DNA of 64,000 nucleotides from Pontibacter sp. SGAir0037 (lineage in GTDB: Bacteria > Bacteroidota > Bacteroidia > Cytophagales > Hymenobacteraceae), in assembly GCF_005491705.1 (NCBI RefSeq), contig NZ_CP028092.1:3038001-3102000 (forward strand), given 5' to 3'. Below the pieces are notes generated by a model, which made no database searches, was not told the DNA's origin, and saw only the letters and a list, made by a program, of their open reading frames with translations. Below, piece after piece: positions 35,902 to 43,273 of the stretch; positions within the stretch are counted from its first letter, which is position 1, and each line of letters begins with the position of its first letter. The position numbers were made by a program, and so were the translations under genes.

Positions 35902-36711
35902 ATGAACAGAGATCAATATAACAGGCATAACGAACAAGACAGGCGTAACAGAGAGAACCGTTTCCGGAACGAAGAAGGCAGAGAAGGCAACCGCTTCGGT
36001 GACCATGAAGGACGCTCTAACCATTGGGGCAACGATGCTAACGGAAATAACAACCGGAATGTAAGCAACCAGGATGTATACGGCACTTACAGCACCTCCA
36101 GGAACTATGGCAACATGGGTAGCTATGGCGGTGCACAGGGCTTCGGGAGCACCAGGGCCGGGTATGAATCGCAAAGGCATTACGACTCCGACACCAATTA
36201 CAATTTCGACAGCGGCCACGGTTCGCCGGACGAAGCACGCAACAGAGGCTATAGCCCGAGTGGCTACAGAGCCTACCGCAACGACTCCGATTACAACCAC
36301 CGCGACAGCAACTATGGCAGAGGCAGAGGCAGAGGCCAAAACTCAGATGACCTTTACGGCTCCGACCTCTCCAGAAGGTTTGAAGGCAGAAACCAGGACC
36401 GCTACAACTATAACTTCGACCAGGACGATTATCGCTCTTCAAGCTATAGTGGCAACAGCGGCTATATGGGCAGTTGCTACAACCGCCAGCCTCAGCGCGG
36501 AGACTATGGCTCCACAGACGGAAACTACGGTTCCTTAGGCTCTATCCGGAACAGAGACCAGAACAGGTACAGCAGTTCCCAGGATCAGAACAGCAGAAGA
36601 TCAGACCGCAACGATGAAAGAAGCTACCGCAACCGTGACAATGCCGGTGACCAACGTCATTACGACAGCGAGTACATAGATCGTGACAGAAGGAACTTCT
36701 TCAAGTATTAA
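35902..36711 (+). CDS. Intrinsically disordered Arg/Tyr/Asn/Gly/Ser-rich protein
   Basis: 269 residues with no signal peptide, membrane segment or recognised domain. The composition is extreme: Arg, Asn, Asp, Ser, Gly and Tyr dominate, aliphatic residues are nearly absent and Lys appears only at position 268. It contains an RGRGRG run (about 139-144) and many YG, NYG and SNYG steps. This is sticker-type sequence seen in proteins that condense or bind nucleic acid, and also in stress hydrophilins. The coding frame is supported by a clean stop followed by a perfect hairpin, and by its resemblance in style to the protein at 56236. Function unknown; a role in desiccation or nucleoid protection is speculation. 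Confidence 0.7.
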   Translation: MNRDQYNRHNEQDRRNRENRFRNEEGREGNRFGDHEGRSNHWGNDANGNNNRNVSNQDVYGTYSTSRNYGNMGSYGGAQGFGSTRAGYESQRHYDSDTNYNFDSGHGSPDEARNRGYSPSGYRAYRNDSDYNHRDSNYGRGRGRGQNSDDLYGSDLSRRFEGRNQDRYNYNFDQDDYRSSSYSGNSGYMGSCYNRQPQRGDYGSTDGNYGSLGSIRNRDQNRYSSSQDQNSRRSDRNDERSYRNRDNAGDQRHYDSEYIDRDRRNFFKY

Positions 36712-36718
36712 TACTAGG

Positions 36719-36786
36719 GCAAGACTATACTAAACCAACAGAGGCGCAGTAGTTACTGCGCCTCTGTTGGTTTAGTATAGTCTTGC
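36719..36786. repeat. Perfect 33-bp inverted repeat with 2-nt spacer
   Basis: 36719-36751 is the exact reverse complement of 36754-36786, spacer GT. It follows the stop of the disordered-protein gene by 7 bp, so it may be its terminator, but the stem is far longer than needed and has T and A runs inside it. The two flanking genes run in the same direction. Confidence 0.9.
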
Positions 36787-36834
36787 ATAACCTCATTGGA
36801 TAAGCTGCTTATCCGCACTAAATCCAACATTCCT

Positions 36835-37692
36835 ATGAAAGCAAGCGCCGACAGACTGTACAAGGATGTGGCTGCTCTTACGAGTATAGAGCCTGCCCGA
36901 CATTACCAGAACTATGAATCGCTGGAAAAGGCTACAAGCTATATTACAGAACAACTGCAACAGCTTGGGCTAACGGTAACCGAGCAACCTTTCAAAGTTG
37001 ATGGCCATACGTACAAAAATATCAGCGCCCTGCTTCCGGGTGCCGGAGAAGCGAGAGTGGTAGTTGGCGCCCATTATGACGTATGCGGCGACCAGCCGGG
37101 AGCTGACGATAACGCCAGTGGAATAGCCGGGTTGCTGGAAACGGCGCGTTTGCTTACAACTTTACCAGCACTGCCATACCCGATAGAACTGGTTGCCTTT
37201 TGCCTGGAGGAGCCTCCTTTTTTTGCTACAGAAAATATGGGTAGTGCTGTTCATGCCAAATCCCTGCACCAGGCAGGCACCCGCGTAAAATCGATGATCT
37301 GCTACGAAATGATTGGCTATTTTTCTGATGTTCCCGGTTCACAGCGCTTCCCCGATGAAACACTGAAACAATATTACCCGCATGAAGGCAACTTTATAGC
37401 AGTAGTGGGCAATGCCGGGCAACAGGAATTTACGCAACGTTTTCAAAAGCTGATGCAGCCACACGCTGCTATTGATGTGCAGGCTGTAAACCTACCGCAG
37501 GCCTACGGACTGGTAGGCTTATCTGACCACCGCAATTACTGGAAGTATGGCATTGAGGCTATCATGATCAACGACTCCTCTTTTCTCCGAAACCCCAATT
37601 ACCACCAGAAAACAGATACAATTGATACGCTGGATTTTAAAAGAATGGCTGAAGTGGTAACAGGTACAACAAGGGCACTTACACAATTATAA
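36835..37692 (+). CDS. M28-family zinc peptidase, cytosolic
   Basis: 285 residues from the ATG at 36835; the frame is open further upstream to a TTG at 36796, but MKASADRLYKDV is a better start. Motifs: GAHYDVCGDQ (Zn His), GADDNASG (bridging Asp), CLEEPPFF (catalytic and ligand Glu) and SDHRNY (final His). At the usual late Asp position the sequence reads CYEMIGYFSD, with Glu. No signal peptide, unlike the larger M28 protein at 22056. A short dyad, GGATAAGCTGCTTATCC, lies 20 bp upstream at 36798-36814. The 3' end overlaps the converging gene by 14 bp. Confidence 0.88.
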   Translation: MKASADRLYKDVAALTSIEPARHYQNYESLEKATSYITEQLQQLGLTVTEQPFKVDGHTYKNISALLPGAGEARVVVGAHYDVCGDQPGADDNASGIAGLLETARLLTTLPALPYPIELVAFCLEEPPFFATENMGSAVHAKSLHQAGTRVKSMICYEMIGYFSDVPGSQRFPDETLKQYYPHEGNFIAVVGNAGQQEFTQRFQKLMQPHAAIDVQAVNLPQAYGLVGLSDHRNYWKYGIEAIMINDSSFLRNPNYHQKTDTIDTLDFKRMAEVVTGTTRALTQL

Positions 37693-38812
37693 GCTGCTTT
37701 GCACGATCTGCCACAGATAAACCGGACAGATGCTCTAGCCATTCCCCTTCCAGGGTCAGGTAAGCACGCATGGCATCCGCTGTCAGGCAGGAATGTACAG
37801 GTAGCACATACATCAGGTCGCCGATATCATATCTTTCAAACATCTCGCTGCTAACTCTTACGGTGCCGTGCTCCTGCGATAGCGCCACTACTTCTGCTCC
37901 CTCTATGGGCGCAGACCATCCGTTACGATTTTTATCGACTACACGCCCGAATATAAAGGTGCCGTTTTCCGTCAGCAGCGAATCTTTCGAAAAGTGTACA
38001 CTACCTCCGTATATGATAAATTCGTTCCTGTCGGGGTGCTTCGCCACAATAGGGCAGGCCATGCACACGGCTATCTGCTCATACGAGCAGGAGCCAATGC
38101 GCTGCTGGGTAAGGTCGTAGAATACAAAATTGCCGGGCCTGATCTCATCAACGCCCTCCATGTTCTCCAGAACACTACAGGATGGCGTATCACCGATAGA
38201 AAGCTTCAGATCTGGATACTGTTTTATATAACGCCCCCGCAGCGATTGCAGCAGGAACACACTTGTTTTATGGATAGTACGAATTGCCCCCACTGTTGAC
38301 TGCTTATAGGTATGGCCATCGTGTACCACAAAGCCCCCAAAAGTCATGTATTTACCGCTATCGATGCTGCCGATAATCTGATCCAGTTCCGGGTGGTCGT
38401 GAGGCGACAGGCCGGTTCTGCGGTACCCCGCATCAATCTTAAGCCATAGCTTTACCGGGTAGTGCAGCCTGTTAGCCAGCAGTTCTACCGTTTCGGGGTT
38501 TACCACCACTAAATGAAGCGTAATTTTTGCTGCCAACTCATTTATCAGGTCTATCTCCAGCACATTGGCCGGGAAAGCGACCATAATGTCTTTCCAGCCG
38601 TGGCTGGCAAAGTAGCGGGCCATCTGCAACGACGATACCGTAATAGAAGTAACGCCGAATGCTTTAAACCACTCTCCTACCTGTGCCGACTGATGCGTTT
38701 TGAAGTGAGGCCGTAATACTACCTGATTGCGTTTCGCTTTTGCCACCATTCGTTCTATATTCAACAGGCACTTTTTCTTATCCAACACTAACGTGGGTGC
38801 AGTAATTCTCAT
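37679..38812 (-). CDS. PLP-dependent D-threonine aldolase / D-serine dehydratase-like enzyme
   Basis: Fold-type III PLP enzyme acting on a D-hydroxy-amino acid. RPHFKTH near the N-terminus holds the PLP Lys (K38 from this start). GDTPSCSV and EIRPGNFVFYD are family motifs, and the C-terminal PVHSCLTAD supplies the His and Cys metal ligands of the DSD1/D-TA group. The start MRITAPTLVLDKKK at 38812 is preferred; the frame extends 21 codons upstream without family similarity. It runs convergently into the M28 gene with a 14-bp overlap of the two 3' ends and is divergent from hemN. Confidence 0.88.
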   Translation of the reverse strand: MRITAPTLVLDKKKCLLNIERMVAKAKRNQVVLRPHFKTHQSAQVGEWFKAFGVTSITVSSLQMARYFASHGWKDIMVAFPANVLEIDLINELAAKITLHLVVVNPETVELLANRLHYPVKLWLKIDAGYRRTGLSPHDHPELDQIIGSIDSGKYMTFGGFVVHDGHTYKQSTVGAIRTIHKTSVFLLQSLRGRYIKQYPDLKLSIGDTPSCSVLENMEGVDEIRPGNFVFYDLTQQRIGSCSYEQIAVCMACPIVAKHPDRNEFIIYGGSVHFSKDSLLTENGTFIFGRVVDKNRNGWSAPIEGAEVVALSQEHGTVRVSSEMFERYDIGDLMYVLPVHSCLTADAMRAYLTLEGEWLEHLSGLSVADRAKQLIIV

Positions 38813-38905
38813 AGTTAAACAGCTTCTTTTAACTCCTTTATCTTCAAAGTTACTATTCTTCCGGCAAAGAACCATACAGCAGTAAGACGAAGCGCATTTT
38901 TATTG

Positions 38906-38919
38906 ATGACGAATATCAT
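38906..38919 (+). promoter_or_regulatory. Candidate Crp/Fnr-type site upstream of hemN
   Basis: ATGACGAATATCAT, with the TGA-N6-TCA core spacing of Crp/Fnr operators. It is 53 bp upstream of the hemN start, in the divergent gap. A weak -7 element (GACCTTTG) follows at 38942-38949. The assignment rests on geometry and on oxygen control of hemN in other bacteria. Confidence 0.3.
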
Positions 38920-38971
38920 TTCCCTTGCCCCCCTTCCTGGCGACCTTTGCAGAGAAAGGTAAACAGCCTCT

Positions 38972-40378
38972 ATGAAAACAAACCACTTAGCAAGATTGTA
39001 TATGTTCAGGTCTGATAACGCTGCTTCTAACTGCTTACTCGAGAAATACGATGTTCCGTCGCCCCGCTATACCAGCTACCCTACAGTTCCGTTTTGGGAC
39101 AACAGAGAGCTAGAGCAGGAGCGTTGGCTGCAGCACGTAAAACAGGCATTTCATAAAACCAACACGTCCGAAGGAATCAGTCTGTACCTGCACCTGCCCT
39201 TCTGCGAGCAGCTTTGTACTTACTGCGGGTGCAACAAACGCATTACGGTAAATCATAAAGTAGAAGAACCTTACCTGGAGGCCCTGCTGCAGGAGTGGCA
39301 GCAATACCTGGCTGTGTTCGAGGAGAAGCCCCGTATTACAGAACTACACCTGGGAGGCGGCACCCCCACTTTCTTTAGCGCAGCAAATCTGAAATACCTG
39401 TTGGAAAAGCTTTTAAAGGATGCTGAAGTACCCGCAAACGCTCAGTTCAGCGTTGAGGTGCATCCTAACTATACCACAGTAGAGCAGCTCCAGGTGCTTT
39501 ACGAGGCAGGCTTCAGAAGGCTTAGCGTAGGGGTGCAGGATTTCGATCTGAGGGTACAATTCGTGATTAACCGCATTCAGACGTTCGAACAAACAAAAGA
39601 AGTTTTTGATATAGCGCGTGCTATTGGTTATACTTCCATTAACGCAGATATCATTTACGGACTCCCGCTGCAGACCACCGATAGCATACAGCATACCATC
39701 GCCTGTGTAAAAGAGCTTAGGCCAGAAAGAATTGCGTTTTACAGCTACGCACACGTGCCCTGGAAAAGTAAGTCGCAACGCCGCTATTCCGATGCCGATT
39801 TACCGGCCCCTTTCTTAAAGCGTGCGCTTTACGAGTTCGGAAGAAACCTGCTCCAAGAGGCCGGATACGTAGAAGTAGGCCTGGACCACTTTTCTCTTCC
39901 GGAAGACGAATTGTACATGGCGGCACAGCACGGCTCTCTGCACCGCAATTTTATGGGCTATACCTCTCACCATACGGAATTATTGATTGGCCTGGGTGCC
40001 TCCAGCATTTCCGATACCGGTACCGCATTTATGCAGAACCAGAAGGAGGTAGAAGCATACGAAGAGGCTGTTCAGCGAGGAAAACTGCCTCTTATGAAAG
40101 GGCATGAACTAACATCGGAAGATATATTATTGCGGCGGCACATCAAGAACCTGATGTGTCAGTTCAGCACCAGTTGGGAAGCAGACGAACTGCCATACCT
40201 GGTTGATGCGCTGGTTCGCCTGCAGCCTTTAGCAGAAGATAAGCTGGTTGATTACAGCACCCAACATATAGAAGTTTTACCAACAGGCAAGCCTTTTGTG
40301 CGCAACATCGCCATGTGCCTGGATGCCCGCTTATGGGATAGCCAGCCCACTACACCGGTCTTCAGTCGCTCTGTATAG
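38972..40378 (+). CDS. hemN: Oxygen-independent coproporphyrinogen III oxidase
   Basis: Radical-SAM enzyme of heme synthesis that converts coproporphyrinogen III to protoporphyrinogen IX without oxygen. The 4Fe-4S motif CEQLCTYC (C78, C82, C85) is followed by CGC, as in true HemN. GGGTPTFF and the N-terminal SPRYTSYPTVPFW are also HemN-specific, unlike the HemW chaperone. C-terminal HemN domain from about 370. 468 residues is normal. ATGs at 38972 and 39002 are both possible starts. It converges on bcp, sharing a terminator. Confidence 0.95.
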   Translation: MKTNHLARLYMFRSDNAASNCLLEKYDVPSPRYTSYPTVPFWDNRELEQERWLQHVKQAFHKTNTSEGISLYLHLPFCEQLCTYCGCNKRITVNHKVEEPYLEALLQEWQQYLAVFEEKPRITELHLGGGTPTFFSAANLKYLLEKLLKDAEVPANAQFSVEVHPNYTTVEQLQVLYEAGFRRLSVGVQDFDLRVQFVINRIQTFEQTKEVFDIARAIGYTSINADIIYGLPLQTTDSIQHTIACVKELRPERIAFYSYAHVPWKSKSQRRYSDADLPAPFLKRALYEFGRNLLQEAGYVEVGLDHFSLPEDELYMAAQHGSLHRNFMGYTSHHTELLIGLGASSISDTGTAFMQNQKEVEAYEEAVQRGKLPLMKGHELTSEDILLRRHIKNLMCQFSTSWEADELPYLVDALVRLQPLAEDKLVDYSTQHIEVLPTGKPFVRNIAMCLDARLWDSQPTTPVFSRSV

Positions 40379-40399
40379 CACCACTTGCGGCACCTTTGT

Positions 40400-40451
40400 A
40401 AACTTATAAGAAAGCCCTCCGTTTTAGCGCGGAGGGCTTTCTTATAAGTTT
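40400..40451. terminator. Bidirectional terminator with perfect 22-bp stem
   Basis: 40400-40421 pairs exactly with 40430-40451 around an 8-nt loop. The core AGCCCTCCG/CGGAGGGCT is flanked by A/T tracts that are themselves part of the stem. It serves hemN and the converging bcp gene. Confidence 0.92.
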
Positions 40452-40477
40452 AAATATAAATTCTGTTTCTGCAGCCA

Positions 40478-40963
40478 CTAAACCGGCTGCATTTCTTCTT
40501 CACGTAGCAATTGCAGCATTTCCAGCGCTTTGTCAACGTGCTCAACAGGGTTATTCATAGAGTCGTAGATATAGCGCACAATGCCTTGCTTATCGATGAT
40601 ATAAGTTACACGACCCGGCAATAACAGCATGTTGCGCTTAACACCATACAACTTACGGATACTACCTCCTTTATCACTTAACAAGGTAAAAGGCAGGTGA
40701 TACACCCGCTCAAAACGCTTGTGCGACTCAAAACTGTCAGAGCTGATACCTATCACTTCGGCTCCCTGCTCTTTAAAAGCATCATACTGATCCCGGAACT
40801 TACAGGCCTGCTTGGTGCAGCCGCTTGTGTTATCTTTCGGGTAAAAGTACAATACCACATTCTTCTCTTTCAACACGTCATAAAGTCGGAAAAAGCCACC
40901 ATTACAACGCTGCAATTCAAAATCCGGTGCTTTATCTCCAATCTGTACTGTCTCTCTGCTCAT
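40478..40963 (-). CDS. bcp: Thiol peroxidase of the Bcp/PrxQ type
   Basis: Cytosolic reductase of hydroperoxides. Thioredoxin fold, 161 residues. Peroxidatic C49 in NTSGCTKQAC with the resolving C54 five residues later gives the CX4C pattern typical of PrxQ/Bcp. The PGRVTYIIDKQG strand is also typical. It is monocistronic and converges on hemN. Confidence 0.94.
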   Translation of the reverse strand: MSRETVQIGDKAPDFELQRCNGGFFRLYDVLKEKNVVLYFYPKDNTSGCTKQACKFRDQYDAFKEQGAEVIGISSDSFESHKRFERVYHLPFTLLSDKGGSIRKLYGVKRNMLLLPGRVTYIIDKQGIVRYIYDSMNNPVEHVDKALEMLQLLREEEMQPV

Positions 40964-41188
40964 GAAATTAGTATGGCAATTTATACAATCTTAGAACAAT
41001 AATGGGCTCAAAATGTTCCATTTATAAAACGGGTGCAAAGCTATAACATAGTTTTGAGAATTCTCGCTTTTCAGCATAACTTATTCTAAAAAAGCATGCT
41101 GGCTGCTGCTTTTCCGTCAGGCAACCACCTTAAATTTGCTTCTACTGCTTCTTAACGGCTTTAGCGCCCACTGAATGAGCGTGATACA

Positions 41189-41219
41189 TTGTAAATAGCT
41201 GATATTTACTTTATACTTG
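41189..41219 (+). promoter_or_regulatory. Promoter of the GT-C gene
   Basis: TTG at 41189-41191, a 20-bp gap and TATACTTG at 41212-41219 (one mismatch to TAnnTTTG). The start codon at 41243 is 24 bp downstream. Confidence 0.55.
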
Positions 41220-41242
41220 CAGGCTCATGCTTTTCCCTCTAT

Positions 41243-42436
41243 ATGATCAAGGCTTCAGGTATATCGTACGCGCTCTTGGGTTTGTCTGCCTGTGCGTATG
41301 TTGCTTTAGCCTACTTCATCCCGAAAGGAAACTTTACCCAACTACTGCTGCTGTATACCCTGCTTTTTGCATGCTATGTGTACATCATCAACCAGAAAAT
41401 AGCTACCAGGCACGGCATAGTAGCTGCCATTCTACTCAGGCTGCTATTCCTGTTCGCAACACCAGCATTCATCCACCGCTTTGAGTTTCCGGATCATCAC
41501 AGCCTGTATCCTCCCCTGGCACAAGCCATAGGATGGCTGGCAACCAGAACCACAGCGTATACACCGGCCGGTGATATCATATTGATGCGTATAGTTGTGC
41601 TGCTGGCTGAGACTGGTAGTATATGGCTATTGCTTCGGCTGGTGCGCAAAACGGCTCTTTCCGATAAGCATGTGTTTCTGTATGCCCTGAACCCGCTCGT
41701 GATCCTGGAACTGGCAGGCAATCTGCACCTGGAGGCGCTGATGATCTTTTTTCTCCTGCTCACGCTGTACCTGCTCACGTACCAGCGGTGCCTGGCAGCA
41801 GGTATAAGCTTTGGCGCGGCAGTGGCTACAAAATTTCTGCCGCTGCTGCTCCTGCCTTTTATCCTGAGCCGGATAGGGACAAGGAACTTCCTGTTGTTTT
41901 CAGTTGCTCTGCTGGGATCGCTACTCCTCTTCTTTTCTCCCCTACTATTGCAGCACTCTTTACAGGATCTCTTGTCGGGTTGGCGGTTTTATTTGCAGGC
42001 ACCGGCGTTCAATGCCAGTTTTTATTACCTGCTCCGGTGGATGTTAAAGCTGTTTACAGATGCAGGCCATGTACAGGCGGTGGGGCCAATTCTTGCCTTC
42101 ATTAGCTTCGTAAGTATACTCTCGCTGGCTAAAGTAAAAAAACTGAGCTCCGTTAGAAGAATGGTGGGATATATGGCTGCAGCTGTTACCATTTACCTGT
42201 TGCTGTCTTCTGCCGTACAGCCCTGGCATATTACCCCACTTATAGCCCTTACCGCTATAAGCCACTTCCGGTATGCCGTGGTTTGGTCGGGCCTGATTAT
42301 ACTTGCCTACGCAGCACCTGGCAGGCACGAAGATATTACATTGGTTATAGTAGAATATGCCCTGGTGTTTTTGTGGTTATTCGTGGAACTGTACCTGTAC
42401 CGCCGGCATCAGTGGCATCACAACCTCAAAGATTAG
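41243..42436 (+). CDS. Polytopic GT-C-fold glycosyltransferase (DUF2029-like)
   Basis: 397 residues with about ten to twelve membrane helices. The first large loop has FPDHHSLYPPLAQ, matching the catalytic Asp plus YPP pattern of polyprenyl-phosphate-sugar-dependent mannosyltransferases in the DUF2029/GT87 group. It probably adds a hexose to a lipid or glycan on the periplasmic side; the acceptor is unknown. The C-terminus is basic (YRRHQWHHNLKD). It has its own promoter and overlaps the converging DUF2461 gene by 4 bp. Confidence 0.78.
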   Translation: MIKASGISYALLGLSACAYVALAYFIPKGNFTQLLLLYTLLFACYVYIINQKIATRHGIVAAILLRLLFLFATPAFIHRFEFPDHHSLYPPLAQAIGWLATRTTAYTPAGDIILMRIVVLLAETGSIWLLLRLVRKTALSDKHVFLYALNPLVILELAGNLHLEALMIFFLLLTLYLLTYQRCLAAGISFGAAVATKFLPLLLLPFILSRIGTRNFLLFSVALLGSLLLFFSPLLLQHSLQDLLSGWRFYLQAPAFNASFYYLLRWMLKLFTDAGHVQAVGPILAFISFVSILSLAKVKKLSSVRRMVGYMAAAVTIYLLLSSAVQPWHITPLIALTAISHFRYAVVWSGLIILAYAAPGRHEDITLVIVEYALVFLWLFVELYLYRRHQWHHNLKD

Positions 42437-43119
42437 TCTTCTGCCCCCAGGTCACGAAGCGGAGCCATCAGGAAATCGTTGAAAGGTTTTAATTCCTGCA
42501 TGGCCTCCAGCACAACAGCTAAGAAGTTGCTGCTAAGCACTACCTTATCTGAAACAGGCATAATGGCATTCCAGCTTTTAAAGCGCAGGTACTCTATTGC
42601 CGGATTATCTTTATCATAGCCTTTCGGAGTAGTTTTTAACTGATCGCCTGAAATCGAGCCAAAGCGATCTTTGAAAGCCGGTGCTTCTATAATATTCCTG
42701 AACTCGTCTAAACTATAGTCTATTTCCTGCCGCACTGCCTTGAGCTGCTCGGCGGGCGGCATCCATAAACCGCCTGCCACAAATGAATTGTTGTTGCCGG
42801 CCAGGTGCAGATAATAGCCAGGGTTAATGGATTTACGCCCCCCTTCAGCTATATATGCTCCGAAATGATCTTTGTAAGGCCGCTTATCGCTGGAGAAGCG
42901 TACATCGCGGTAAATCCGGAATACCAGGTCTTTTCCCTGTTGCCCGTAAGCAATGGGCTCAAAAGCCTGCATTTGTTTCAGCAGCTCGTCCAGGAACTGT
43001 ATATAGTTTTTGCGGGCTGCGTCGTAGCGGTTTTTGTTTTCCTGAAACCACTCCCGGGTATTGTTCTGAGAAAGATCGGCCAGAAAGGCAAGCGTATTTT
43101 TATCTATCGTAGATGCCAT
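42433..43119 (-). CDS. DUF2461 (TIGR02453) family protein
   Basis: 228 residues, cytosolic. Recognised by FLADLSQNNTREWFQENKNR near the N-terminus, then FRIYRDVRFSSDKRPYKDHF and PGYYLHLAGNNNSFVAGGLW, the conserved core of this family. The function of the family is not established. It is a single gene, overlapping the GT-C gene end to end by 4 bp. The 154-bp gap to the next minus-strand gene has no features of note. Confidence 0.88.
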   Translation of the reverse strand: MASTIDKNTLAFLADLSQNNTREWFQENKNRYDAARKNYIQFLDELLKQMQAFEPIAYGQQGKDLVFRIYRDVRFSSDKRPYKDHFGAYIAEGGRKSINPGYYLHLAGNNNSFVAGGLWMPPAEQLKAVRQEIDYSLDEFRNIIEAPAFKDRFGSISGDQLKTTPKGYDKDNPAIEYLRFKSWNAIMPVSDKVVLSSNFLAVVLEAMQELKPFNDFLMAPLRDLGAED

Positions 43120-43273
43120 AGTTGCTGTTGATACGGAGCAATACCAATAAAGATATAAGGCTGAAAACCGAAAACCTTTACACGGCAGCGGCTCATCTGA
43201 GTTATTGCTTACTCAAATGTAAAACCTTTTCTCAACATCACGAAATCATATCAGGCAAGGGCAAAGCTGCTGT

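Noticed and set aside
35779..36339. Minus-strand frame of 186 codons rich in Val/Ala/Ile
   Set aside because: Shadow of the low-complexity disordered-protein gene on the plus strand; the hydrophobic look comes from the complement of repeated Asn/Tyr/Arg codons.
36719..36786. Reading the 33-bp palindrome as an insertion-sequence end or CRISPR unit
   Set aside because: There is only one palindrome, no transposase, no target duplication and no spacer array.
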